Below, piece after piece: positions 1 to 8,040 of a DNA stretch of 64,000 bases. The DNA is from Pseudoleptotrichia goodfellowii (lineage in GTDB: Bacteria; Fusobacteriota; Fusobacteriia; Fusobacteriales; Leptotrichiaceae), in the NCBI RefSeq assembly GCF_007990505.1, contig NZ_AP019822.1, forward strand, positions 186,001-250,000. Reading direction: 5' to 3'. The notes beneath the pieces are model-generated. The model ran no database searches, had not been told where the DNA came from, and saw nothing but the letters and a program-made list of their open reading frames with translations. The number at the start of each line of letters is the position of its first letter. The first letter of the stretch is position 1. The position numbers and the translations under genes were made by a program.

Positions 1-1
1 T

Positions 2-106
2 AAAAACGGTAAAAATAAAGTTTTGAAGTGTAATAAAATAATTTCTGTTGAAAAAACGGATATAAAGCCTTTTAAAACTTTGGAAGAAATTATCGTAGGA
101 TTGTAA
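2..106 (+). CDS. C-terminal end of a truncated unknown protein
   Basis: The frame is open from base 2 to a TAA at 104-106 and encodes the last 34 residues of a gene that starts before the window. The segment is lysine-rich and ends in EEIIVGL. It is too short to assign to a family. It is reported because the frame is open to the edge and the next promoter lies just downstream. Confidence 0.5.
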   Translation, partial: KNGKNKVLKCNKIISVEKTDIKPFKTLEEIIVGL

Positions 107-132
107 AGATTTTCGGAGTGAATAAATTTTTA

Positions 133-161
133 TAGAAAATTATGTTTAAAATTGTTATAAT
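133..161 (+). promoter_or_regulatory. Extended -10 promoter before the DMT exporter
   Basis: A TGTTATAAT extended -10 element lies at 153-161 (TG at 153-154, TATAAT at 156-161). A weak -35 (TAGAAA, 133-138) sits 17 bases upstream. It lies about 35 bases before the next GTG start and probably drives the exporter and the phosphonate-type transporter genes. Confidence 0.5.
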
Positions 162-196
162 AGGTTGTAAAAAAGGAGCTGAGGGAAGGGATAAAA

Positions 197-1087
197 GTGA
201 AGAAAATTAATCTGAAGTTTGATAATAACAGAAAAGCGGAATTGTTGGCTTTTATTACTGTCTTCTTTTGGGCGGTATCGGTAGTTTTTACAAAAGTGGG
301 AACAGAATATTATGATTCGACAACTTTGGCAGTTTTGAGATATTCATTTGCATTTTTGATGTTAGTAATATTTATGGTAGTAAAAAAGATAAAATTACCG
401 AAATTAAAAGACTTTCCGATGTTTTTTCTGGCAGGCGGAGTAGGAATAGCTTTCCATATGATTACTTTTAATAAAGGAGTGAGTACGTTAAGTTCTGCTA
501 CTTCAAGTATATTGTTGGCATGTACGCCTATTTTTACTTCGGTATTATCGGTGATTTTTTTGAAAGAAAAAATAAACTTATACTGCTGGATTTCCATTTT
601 TATTTCTTTTTCGGGAATAATCGTGCTTACTTTATGGGAAGGAGTGTTTTCATTTAATGAAGGGATTTTCTGGATGCTTCTTGCGGCTTTTTTGCTCGCA
701 GTATATAACATAATGCAAAAAAGTTTTTCGGACAAATATTCGGGAACGGAAGCTACTATATACAGTATATCTGCAGGTGCGATTGTGCTGATGGTTTATT
801 CTCCGGGCTCTTTAAGAGAAATTCCGAAAATGAATATAAATCAGTTTTCAGTAATATTTTTTATGGCTTTTCTGGCAACGGTAGTAGCTTATATTTGTTG
901 GGGAAAAGCATTGGAAATGGCTGACAGTGCGGGAGAAATAGCAAATTTTATGTTTTTGGGACCTTTTATATCCACTTTAACAGGAATAATTTTTTTGAAC
1001 GAAAAGCTCATGTTATCCACAATCGTAGGAGGAATACTTATTTTAATAGGAATAACAGGCTTTAATAAATTTAAACAGACGAAATAA
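197..1087 (+). CDS. DMT-family (EamA) inner-membrane transporter
   Basis: A 296-residue, strongly hydrophobic protein with about ten membrane segments arranged as two EamA repeats. The first repeat begins near residue 16 with FITVFFWAVSVVFTK. The second begins near residue 155 with WMLLAAFLLAVYNIMQK. Length and layout match drug/metabolite exporters; the substrate cannot be read from the sequence. The start is GTG at 197, preceded by a purine-rich GGAGCTGAGGGAAGGG stretch at 176-190. Only 28 bases separate it from the following substrate-binding lipoprotein, so the two are probably co-transcribed. Family confidence is high, substrate unknown. Confidence 0.85.
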   Translation: MKKINLKFDNNRKAELLAFITVFFWAVSVVFTKVGTEYYDSTTLAVLRYSFAFLMLVIFMVVKKIKLPKLKDFPMFFLAGGVGIAFHMITFNKGVSTLSSATSSILLACTPIFTSVLSVIFLKEKINLYCWISIFISFSGIIVLTLWEGVFSFNEGIFWMLLAAFLLAVYNIMQKSFSDKYSGTEATIYSISAGAIVLMVYSPGSLREIPKMNINQFSVIFFMAFLATVVAYICWGKALEMADSAGEIANFMFLGPFISTLTGIIFLNEKLMLSTIVGGILILIGITGFNKFKQTK

Positions 1088-1115
1088 AATACTTAAATGT
1101 GAGGAGACAGAAAAG

Positions 1116-2117
1116 ATGAAAAAAAATTTTTGGAAAATAATTGTAATTGTTTTAATGTCAATAATATTAATAAGTTGTGGGAAGAAAGCTAAAAATGATG
1201 TTATAAAAATAGTGTTTTTACCTAACGAATCAAACGAATCTCTTAAAAAATCCCGTGAGGAATTTGCTGCGGCTATACAAAAAGCTACAGGAAAAAAAGT
1301 TGAAATCGTAACTACTACAGATTATAACATAGCATTGGAAAGTATAATTTCGGGAAAAGCTCAAATAGCATATATAGGTGCTGAAACTTATCTCAGTGCC
1401 AACGAAAGAAGTAAAGATGTTCAGGCAGTTCTCACAAATTCCGGAGAAAGCGGAACTTTAAAAGATGCTTTGTATTACAGTTTTATAGCTGTCAGAGGAG
1501 AAGATGTCGATAAGTATAAAACTGACGGAAACTATGATTTGAAAAAAATAAACGGAAAAGTAATGGCATTTGTTACGAATACTTCCACATCGGGATTTGT
1601 AATACCTGCAAAGGCTATAGTAAAAGAATTCGGATTAAAAGATACAGATGAAGTGTTACAGGAAGGAAAAGTTTTTTCAAAAGTCATTTTCGGAAGTTCT
1701 CATCCGGGAACACAGGTAACTTTGTTTAAGGGAGATGCCGATGTTGCGACATTTGCTATTCCGAAGGCTTTTACGATATACGAACTGATTGGAGGGGAAG
1801 AAAATAAAGTCGGAGCAACTTACAAAGTAAAACAGGGAGCTATAGCACCTTTCGGAGATTATGCAGGTAAAAGCTTTACTGTAATAAAATCCATAGCCGT
1901 ACCTAACGGGCCTATTGTGTTCAATGTAAAAACTCTTTCAAAGGAAGATCAGGAAAAAATAAAAAAAGGACTTTTATCTAAAGAGGTAACTGATAATCCT
2001 TATATATTCAGCCCTAAAACAAGCAAAGTAAGAGGTCTGTTTTTGAAAGAAAATCCGAATACAGGATTTGTAGAAGCGAATACAGAATGGTATAAACAGA
2101 TTAAAAACGGTGAATAA
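1116..2117 (+). CDS. phnD: PhnD-type phosphonate/phosphite ABC transporter binding lipoprotein
   Basis: A 333-residue secreted lipoprotein. Residues 1-20 form a lysine-plus-hydrophobic signal, with lipobox LISC at 18-21 making Cys21 the lipidation site. The mature part has features of the PhnD/SsuA-like fold, including a PNES stretch near the start, YIGAETYLSANERSK in lobe 1 and a conserved TSTSGFVIPA segment. PhnD proteins capture phosphonate or phosphite outside the membrane and deliver it to the permease. The neighbours (ATPase and two permeases in order) support the role. A hairpin separates it from the ATPase gene, which may let the binding protein be made in excess. The exact ligand is unproven. 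Confidence 0.85.
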   Translation: MKKNFWKIIVIVLMSIILISCGKKAKNDVIKIVFLPNESNESLKKSREEFAAAIQKATGKKVEIVTTTDYNIALESIISGKAQIAYIGAETYLSANERSKDVQAVLTNSGESGTLKDALYYSFIAVRGEDVDKYKTDGNYDLKKINGKVMAFVTNTSTSGFVIPAKAIVKEFGLKDTDEVLQEGKVFSKVIFGSSHPGTQVTLFKGDADVATFAIPKAFTIYELIGGEENKVGATYKVKQGAIAPFGDYAGKSFTVIKSIAVPNGPIVFNVKTLSKEDQEKIKKGLLSKEVTDNPYIFSPKTSKVRGLFLKENPNTGFVEANTEWYKQIKNGE

Positions 2118-2125
2118 TATAAAAA

Positions 2126-2180
2126 ACTCCCGCTAATACAGTTTTTGCAGTTTTGCCCACTGTAATAATGCGGGATTTTT
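2126..2180 (+). terminator. Hairpin with T-tract between binding protein and ATPase genes
   Basis: The left arm begins TCCCGC at 2128-2133 and continues TAATACAG. The right arm is CTGTAATAATGCGGGA at 2160-2175, followed by five T residues. The stem has an internal bulge and a long loop. It looks like a partial terminator that lowers read-through from the binding protein gene into the ATPase and permease genes. Confidence 0.6.
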
Positions 2181-2261
2181 CATTCATAAGAAAAGTAAAA
2201 TTTTTTTGTCAGTAAAGATGTTAAAATTTTTAGATTTTTTAATAATATGAAAGGAAATTTT

Positions 2262-3014
2262 ATGCTGTTAAAAGTAAGCAATGTTTCAAAGCAGTATTCA
2301 AACGGAATAAAAGCCTTAAATGATGTGTCTTTTGAAGCTGAAAAAGGTCAGTTTATATCTGTTGTAGGACCTTCGGGATCGGGGAAGTCCACTTTGCTAA
2401 GAACTATAAACCGATTGATAGATGTTACACATGGAAATATACTGTTTGAAGATGTGCAGATTAAAAAGCTTAAAAATAATGAAATAAAAAAACTGAGAAG
2501 AAAAATCGGAATGATATTCCAAAACTATAATCTGGTCGAGAGACTGAGTGTTATAGAAAATGTGTTACACGGAAGACTTGGATACAAGTCGTTGCTGTCA
2601 GGAGTTTTAGGTATTTATACTGAAGAAGAAAAAGAAAAGGCTTTTGAGCTTCTTAATAAAGTGGATATGGGAAAATATGCGTATCAGAAATGCAGTGAAT
2701 TAAGCGGAGGTCAGAAACAGAGAGTAGGGATAGCAAGGGCATTGATGCAGGAGCCGCTATTACTTCTTTGTGATGAGCCTGTGGCTTCTCTCGATCCTAA
2801 AACTTCCGAAAGGGTAATGGATTATTTGAGAAAGATTACCGATGAGATGAGTATAACCTGTATTGTAAATTTACATCAGACTGATATTGCGGCGAAATAC
2901 TCCGACAGAATAATAGGTCTGAATCAGGGAAAAAAAGTATTTGACGAAGAAACGTCAAAATTTACGGAAAATATAATGAATAGCATATATTCGGATAATA
3001 ATGAAGGACTTTAG
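2262..3014 (+). CDS. phnC: PhnC-type ABC transporter ATPase
   Basis: An ABC ATPase of 250 residues. It shows Walker A (GPSGSGKST), a Q-loop region (IFQNYNLVERLSV), the signature LSGGQKQRVGIARAL, Walker B (LLLLCDEPVASLD) and a switch histidine (NLHQTD). The length and the YNLVERLSVIENVLHGRLG segment are typical of phosphonate importers. An ATG at 2247 would add five residues, but GAAAGGAA at 2248-2255 is a good SD for the ATG at 2262, so the shorter form is preferred. It energises import through the two following permeases, and its stop is two bases before the next start. Confidence 0.88.
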   Translation: MLLKVSNVSKQYSNGIKALNDVSFEAEKGQFISVVGPSGSGKSTLLRTINRLIDVTHGNILFEDVQIKKLKNNEIKKLRRKIGMIFQNYNLVERLSVIENVLHGRLGYKSLLSGVLGIYTEEEKEKAFELLNKVDMGKYAYQKCSELSGGQKQRVGIARALMQEPLLLLCDEPVASLDPKTSERVMDYLRKITDEMSITCIVNLHQTDIAAKYSDRIIGLNQGKKVFDEETSKFTENIMNSIYSDNNEGL

Positions 3015-3016
3015 CG

Positions 3017-3817
3017 ATGAAAAAAAATGAAATTGAAAAAGATATTTTGAAAAAAAGACTTCAATCAAAAATAATATTTGTCATACTGTTTCTGATTGTT
3101 TATATTTCTTTTGCTCAAATTTTGGAATTTGAAGGAATAGTGAGTTTTTTGTCGATTCCTGAAGGAATAATATGGTTGTTTAAAAACTTTATTCCTACTC
3201 AAAATTCGTTGAAATACTTGCCTTTAATATTGAAAACAGGGCTTCATACAATTTTGACGGCTGTTACAGCAACAACGGTTTCGGGCTTTTTTGCATTAAT
3301 TGCAGCAGTGCTCGGCTCGGAAACTATAGGGATAAACAGATTTATGAAAATTTTTACAAAAACAGTTGCTCTGTTTTTCAGAAATATACCTGTAGTTGCA
3401 TGGTCTTTAATATTGCTTTTTTCCTTTAAGCAAAGTGAATTTACAGGATTTCTGGCATTGTTTTTTGTGAGTTTCGGCTATTTGATGAGAACGTTTACGG
3501 AAACTGTAGATGAAGCCGGAGAAGGAGTTGCGGAAGCTTTAAAATCCACAGGAGCCTCATATTTTCAGATAGTATTTCAGGGAATTATACCGAGTATAGC
3601 GAGTCAGCTTATATCATGGCTTCTTTATTATATAGAAAACGGCATCAGAGAAGCGACGCTTATAGGAGTTCTGACAGGGACGGGGATAGGATTTGTATTC
3701 GATTTGTATTACAAAAGTAACAGATATGACGGAGCCGGACTGGTTATTCTGGTAATTTTGATAATAGTTATAATAATAGAGCTTTTGTCGAATAAAATAA
3801 GAAAAGAAATGATATAA
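3017..3817 (+). CDS. phnE: PhnE-type ABC transporter permease 1
   Basis: A 266-residue membrane protein with about six membrane segments. It carries the BPD permease coupling motif near residues 165-195 (EALKSTGASYFQIVFQGIIPS), which contacts the ATPase. Family knowledge places it in phosphonate/phosphite importers. It starts two bases after the ATPase stop and precedes a second, similar permease, so transport probably uses a PhnE1/PhnE2 heterodimer. No cytosolic C-P lyase genes are visible nearby, so the use made of the imported compound is not shown here. Confidence 0.85.
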   Translation: MKKNEIEKDILKKRLQSKIIFVILFLIVYISFAQILEFEGIVSFLSIPEGIIWLFKNFIPTQNSLKYLPLILKTGLHTILTAVTATTVSGFFALIAAVLGSETIGINRFMKIFTKTVALFFRNIPVVAWSLILLFSFKQSEFTGFLALFFVSFGYLMRTFTETVDEAGEGVAEALKSTGASYFQIVFQGIIPSIASQLISWLLYYIENGIREATLIGVLTGTGIGFVFDLYYKSNRYDGAGLVILVILIIVIIIELLSNKIRKEMI

Positions 3818-3828
3818 AGGGGAATGAA

Positions 3829-4674
3829 ATGGAAAATTTGAAATATGCCCTAAGGACGAAAAAGAATAAAATAAAAATAAAAAAAATGACAAAATCGGGA
3901 ATATATCTGTGGGGAACTCTTGGAATCTGCTTTATTATAAGTATTTTTAAATTGGCTACAATGGATACGGGAAATGTAAATATGGGTCAAGCGATTATAG
4001 AATTTTTCAAAAATATGAAGTTAATGTTTTTACAACCTCGGCTTTCTGAAAGATATACTCTTTTGGAAATATTTCAAAGCCTTGGAATAACAATATCTCT
4101 TGCAATATTTACGACTCTTATTGGTGCGTTTATCGGATTATTTTTTTCTTTTTTTGCGGCGAAAAATCTGTCCAATGAAAAAATATCAAAAGCAATAAAA
4201 ATAGTAGTTTCATTTGTAAGATCCATACCGACAATTTTGTGGGTCATGGTGTTTTCCGTAGTTGCGGGAATAGGTGTGGAAGCTGCTGTTATAGGCATCT
4301 GTTTTCACAGTACGGGATATCTGATAAAAGCATATTCAGAAAGCATTGAAGAAATAGACAACGGAATAATAGAAGCTCTTAAAGCGACAGGTGCTTCCAA
4401 AGGGCAGATAATATTTCAGGGAGTTTTGCCTGCTTCGGTAACTTCTATTTTATCGTGGACTTTTGTACGTCTGGAAATGAACTTTACAAATGCGGTTGTT
4501 GTGGGAGCTGCTGCAGGAGTGGGAGGAATAGGCTATGAAATGTTTATGGCAGGGAAAATGTATTTTGACTCGAGAGAAATAGGATTTTTTGTATATTTGA
4601 TATTCGGAACGGCTTTAATACTTGAAAGTATTTCCATTTATTTGAGAAGAAAATATATAGTGAAATCATTGTAA
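3829..4674 (+). CDS. phnE: PhnE-type ABC transporter permease 2
   Basis: A 281-residue permease paralogous to the upstream one. The coupling loop EALKATGASKGQIIFQGVLPAS (quoted in part) near residues 183-204 closely matches the loop in permease 1. The N-terminal 35 residues are basic and cytosolic, followed by about six membrane segments. GGGGAATG spacing at 3817-3826 supplies the SD. This is the last gene of the importer operon; the next element on the + strand is a toxin-antitoxin promoter. Confidence 0.85.
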   Translation: MENLKYALRTKKNKIKIKKMTKSGIYLWGTLGICFIISIFKLATMDTGNVNMGQAIIEFFKNMKLMFLQPRLSERYTLLEIFQSLGITISLAIFTTLIGAFIGLFFSFFAAKNLSNEKISKAIKIVVSFVRSIPTILWVMVFSVVAGIGVEAAVIGICFHSTGYLIKAYSESIEEIDNGIIEALKATGASKGQIIFQGVLPASVTSILSWTFVRLEMNFTNAVVVGAAAGVGGIGYEMFMAGKMYFDSREIGFFVYLIFGTALILESISIYLRRKYIVKSL

Positions 4675-4716
4675 ATTAAAGAAAGCTCACAAGAGAAAGA
4701 AAGTTTGGAAATAATG

Positions 4717-4745
4717 TTGACATTATTTAAAAATTAAGATAAAAT
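4717..4745 (+). promoter_or_regulatory. Strong promoter for the type III antitoxin RNA/toxin locus
   Basis: TTGACA at 4717-4722 and TAAAAT at 4740-4745 are separated by exactly 17 bases. Predicted transcription starts near 4752, just before the candidate antitoxin RNA. It has the same -35 and -10 hexamers as the promoters before the injection-system genes at 31821 and 43587. Confidence 0.75.
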
Positions 4746-4751
4746 AAAAAT

Positions 4752-4846
4752 ACGAAGATATGTTCGGAGAGCGAAGCGAACAGTATAATCAAAAGAAAGC
4801 TCAAATAGAAGATGAAGCCTTACCGAAAAACAGTAAGGCTTTTTTT
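4752..4846 (+). ncRNA. Candidate type III antitoxin RNA with terminator
   Basis: The transcribed stretch between the promoter and the toxin gene contains an inverted repeat (GTTCG at 4762-4766 with CGAAC at 4777-4781). It ends with a terminator-like hairpin (GCCTTAC at 4817-4823, GTAAGGC at 4833-4839, then a T run). Type III systems place an RNA antitoxin and a leaky terminator here. No clear tandem repeat array is visible. A 12-base direct repeat AAAGAAAGCTCA occurs once upstream of the promoter (4678-4689) and once inside the RNA (4792-4803). The function is inferred from position. Confidence 0.5.
4817..4846 (+). terminator. Hairpin terminator between antitoxin RNA and toxin gene
   Basis: GCCTTAC (4817-4823) pairs with GTAAGGC (4833-4839) around a 9-base loop and is followed by a run of seven T residues ending at 4846. 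In type III toxin-antitoxin loci such a weak terminator sets the ratio of RNA antitoxin to toxin mRNA. Confidence 0.75.
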
Positions 4847-4867
4847 GAGGGGAGACGGGGATTAAAC

Positions 4868-5293
4868 ATGGAATTCAGATTTTTGACGGAACAGTTTTAT
4901 AAAGACTACTGTAATTGTGGTGAAATGGAAAAGAAAAAATTAAGACCTTATGCAGTTTTATGTATTGTAAATTATCAGGGGCTTACTTTTGCTATACCGA
5001 TAAGACATAATATAAAATATAATTATGCAGTAAAAACAGTCAATAATCAGGGACTTGATTTATCAAAAACTGTAGTTATAAAAAATGATAAATATATTGA
5101 TAATACTAAAGTAGCTGTTATTAATTCTGTAGAATATAAAATATTACTGTCAAAAAAGTATTTTATAGAACAGAAATTGGAAAAATATATTAAAGAATAT
5201 AAAAAAGGGCTTAAAAATTTATCAGATTCCAAATACAGAAATCTTTGCGGAAAAAGTTGCCTGAAATACTTTCATGCAGAGTTGGGAATTTGA
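4868..5293 (+). CDS. Probable TenpN/ToxN-like type III endoribonuclease toxin
   Basis: A 141-residue protein. The stretch LRPYAVLCIVNYQGLTFAIP, then RHNIKY, then GLDLSKTVVI, and the C-terminus LKYFHAELGI match my memory of the TenpN/CptN branch of type III toxins, which are sequence-specific RNases held inactive by a small structured RNA. The frame is open back to 4760, but that extension runs through the promoter-proximal RNA and terminator. The ATG at 4868, behind GGGGAGACGGGG, is therefore chosen. Promoter, RNA and terminator upstream fit the type III layout. The call rests on motif memory, not a search. Confidence 0.7.
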   Translation: MEFRFLTEQFYKDYCNCGEMEKKKLRPYAVLCIVNYQGLTFAIPIRHNIKYNYAVKTVNNQGLDLSKTVVIKNDKYIDNTKVAVINSVEYKILLSKKYFIEQKLEKYIKEYKKGLKNLSDSKYRNLCGKSCLKYFHAELGI

Positions 5294-5392
5294 AAATTAA
5301 TGCGTTTAATAAAAAAATTCAAATATAAGTAAAATAATAAATACACGAAATTTAAAAATATAAGAAATTTCAGAAAAAAATCACAATAAAAA

Positions 5393-5421
5393 ATGACAAA
5401 ACGGAAAAAATAATGTATAAT
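5393..5421 (+). promoter_or_regulatory. Promoter of ftsK
   Basis: ATGACA (5393-5398) and TATAAT (5416-5421) are 17 bases apart. A small hairpin (AGTCTA at 5431-5436 with TAGACT at 5448-5453) lies at the start of the predicted transcript, before the ftsK SD. Confidence 0.65.
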
Positions 5422-5507
5422 ATTATGAATAGTCTATAAAAATAGTTTAGACTGCAGAATGATTGAAAATTAGTGTAATTGTTCGGATTAAAAGGAAGGA
5501 CTGTAAA

Positions 5508-7970
5508 ATGAACAAGAAAATCAGAGGAATACTTTTGTTTGTTTTAGGAATATTTTTAATCTATCTTTTAATAAATAAAAATGGAATCCAGGCATCAACC
5601 AAGGGACAGGAAAATTTTTTGGCAATATTTTTAAATGCTTCAAGTTTGCTGTTTGGGAAAATGTCGTGGTTTGTCAGTATATTAATAACTTGTTGGGGAA
5701 TATTTGATTTTTTCACAAGAAATATAAAGCTTAAATTTCATAAATCCAAAATAGCCGCATTAATAATTTTATTTATAGCGGATTCAATGCTTTTAATAAA
5801 AAAATCGGTAGTTTCACCGTTGCCAGACTCTTTTACGGAAGCAGGCAGAAAACTTCTGGAAATAGGTTTTAACCGTCAGAGCGGAGGGCTTGCGGGGGCA
5901 TTGGCATCCATGCCGTTATACGGATTTATGCATTTACATATAGTAGAGGTAATATTAAAAGTCGTTACGGTAATATGTATATTGGTATTATTAAAGGAAG
6001 TACTGGTGTTAATATATGAAATTTTGGCAGGACTTGTTAAATATTATTCCAGTGAAGATTATAAAAAGAAATTAAAAATATTGAAAGCAAAAAAACAGGC
6101 TGAAAAGCAGGAATATATAGTTTCAAAAAAGCAGAGAAGAGAAGAGCTGCGTGAAAGACTTATCGAGTCAAGAAAGCAGAAATTAAGTTTTGAGATTTCC
6201 AAAAAGCCGAAAGACAGTTTTCTTCAGAAAACGGAAATGTATTCTGAAGCGGAACTGATCGATAAAGAAAAAGAATGGCTCGAATTACTGGAAAATCAGA
6301 AAAATAAAAACAGGCAGAAAGAGGAAAAAAATCCTGAAAAAAGGGAAAATATAAAGCCTGAAAAAGAGGAAAAACATTTCGATAAAAGTATTGAAATTGA
6401 GAAAAATAAAGACGAAAACAAAGAAAAACCTATAAGTAAAAACGATAATTTTGAGGAAAAACTCGAAATAAAATCGGAAAAAGTTGAAAATGAAGATTTA
6501 GAGAAGCTAAAAAAAGATTTTCAGGAAAAAGTTGAAACGGAAATAAAAAAAGAGTCTGAAATTATACAGAAAAGTCAAGAAAATGAAAATAATGATGAAT
6601 ACGAAGAACTTTTGAAAAAGTCCATCGAAGAAATATTTAAGTCGAAAGCAATGGATCCGAGTAAGAAAAAAGAGATAGAAAAAAGTATCGTGGAAAATGT
6701 ATCTCATCTGGAATCGGTTCTGAAAGAATTCGGAATAAACGCAAAAGTTGTAAATTATGAATACGGACCGACCATTACAAGATATGAGGTTACAATACCT
6801 AAAGGCGTAAAAGTGAGCAAAGTTACTTCGTTGACAGACGACATTGCTATGAACCTTGCAGCCGAAAGCATAAGAATAGAAGCACCTATTCCCGGGAAAA
6901 ATACTATTGGGATAGAAACACCGAATAAAATAAAAGAGCCTGTTCATTTTTCCAATATTATAAGAAATCCGCAACTTGAAAAAGGAGCATTGAACGTAAT
7001 TTTAGGAAAAAATATAGTCGGACAGGACAGAATAATAGATATTGCGAAGATGCCCCATTTACTCATAGCCGGTCAAACCGGTTCGGGAAAGAGTGTGGCA
7101 GTTAACACGCTTATATCGACATTGATTACAAAAAAATCCGAAAAAGAAGTAAGATTTATAATGGTGGATCCTAAAATGGTAGAGCTTATGCCCTATAACG
7201 GAATACCGCATTTACTTGTGCCGGTTATAATAGACCCTCAGCAGGCTGCTATAGCCTTAAGATGGGCGGTCAATGAAATGGACAACAGATACAGACAGCT
7301 CATGGAAAACGGTGTAAGAAATATCGTAGGGTATAATTCTCTGGGATATGTGGAAAAAATGCCTTATATAGTAATAATAATAGACGAGTTGGCTGATTTG
7401 ATGATGGTAGCTGCGGGAAGTGTGGAAGAGTCCATAGCAAGAATCGCTCAAAAAGCAAGAGCCGTAGGAATACACCTTGTTGTTGCAACTCAAAGACCGT
7501 CTACAGATGTCATAACCGGAATGATAAAGGCAAATTTGCCGAGCAGAATATCTTTTGCACTCAGATCCCAAATAGATTCGAGAACCATTCTGGATACTCC
7601 GGGAGCTGAAAAGTTGCTCGGACAGGGTGATATGCTGCTTCTTGAAAACGGTTCTTCCAAACTGGAAAGAATACAGGGAGCATTTATTTCCGATGACGAA
7701 GTTATGAAATTGACTACGGCACTCAAAACAAATAAAAAAGTCTCGTATATGGAAGAGATTTTAATTGAAACAGTTGAAAAAGGAAAGGAAACCGATCCGT
7801 TATTTGAAAATGCGATAGATGTAATAAAACAGGAAGGCAGAGTTTCCATATCACTGTTACAGAGAAAGCTCAATGTGGGCTTTAACAGAGCATCGAGAAT
7901 TTACGAGCAGTTAAAAGAAAACGGAATAATCAGCGATGATAACCAACTTTTGATTGATGATTTTGATTAA
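5508..7970 (+). CDS. ftsK: FtsK/SpoIIIE-type DNA translocase
   Basis: An 820-residue septal DNA pump. Residues 1-170 contain about four membrane segments. Residues 180-400 are a long, highly charged Lys/Glu-rich linker. The motor follows, with Walker A GQTGSGKS near 521-528 and Walker B YIVIIIDELADLM near 620. A C-terminal winged-helix gamma domain includes GRVSISLLQRKLNVGFNRAS, used by the family to read KOPS-like sequences. It clears chromosome DNA from the division septum. ATG at 5508 is chosen because AAGGAAGG precedes it; the frame extends to 5463 without a good SD. A dedicated promoter lies upstream. Confidence 0.93.
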   Translation: MNKKIRGILLFVLGIFLIYLLINKNGIQASTKGQENFLAIFLNASSLLFGKMSWFVSILITCWGIFDFFTRNIKLKFHKSKIAALIILFIADSMLLIKKSVVSPLPDSFTEAGRKLLEIGFNRQSGGLAGALASMPLYGFMHLHIVEVILKVVTVICILVLLKEVLVLIYEILAGLVKYYSSEDYKKKLKILKAKKQAEKQEYIVSKKQRREELRERLIESRKQKLSFEISKKPKDSFLQKTEMYSEAELIDKEKEWLELLENQKNKNRQKEEKNPEKRENIKPEKEEKHFDKSIEIEKNKDENKEKPISKNDNFEEKLEIKSEKVENEDLEKLKKDFQEKVETEIKKESEIIQKSQENENNDEYEELLKKSIEEIFKSKAMDPSKKKEIEKSIVENVSHLESVLKEFGINAKVVNYEYGPTITRYEVTIPKGVKVSKVTSLTDDIAMNLAAESIRIEAPIPGKNTIGIETPNKIKEPVHFSNIIRNPQLEKGALNVILGKNIVGQDRIIDIAKMPHLLIAGQTGSGKSVAVNTLISTLITKKSEKEVRFIMVDPKMVELMPYNGIPHLLVPVIIDPQQAAIALRWAVNEMDNRYRQLMENGVRNIVGYNSLGYVEKMPYIVIIIDELADLMMVAAGSVEESIARIAQKARAVGIHLVVATQRPSTDVITGMIKANLPSRISFALRSQIDSRTILDTPGAEKLLGQGDMLLLENGSSKLERIQGAFISDDEVMKLTTALKTNKKVSYMEEILIETVEKGKETDPLFENAIDVIKQEGRVSISLLQRKLNVGFNRASRIYEQLKENGIISDDNQLLIDDFD

Positions 7971-8040
7971 AACAGGTATAATATGTTAAAAAATTTAGGG
8001 AATTAATAAAATAAAACAAAAAATAAAGGAGATTATAGTT

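Noticed and set aside
4760-4867. N-terminal extension of the toxin from ATG 4760
   Set aside because: The extension would translate the antitoxin RNA and its terminator hairpin, and has no SD; the ATG at 4868 has one.
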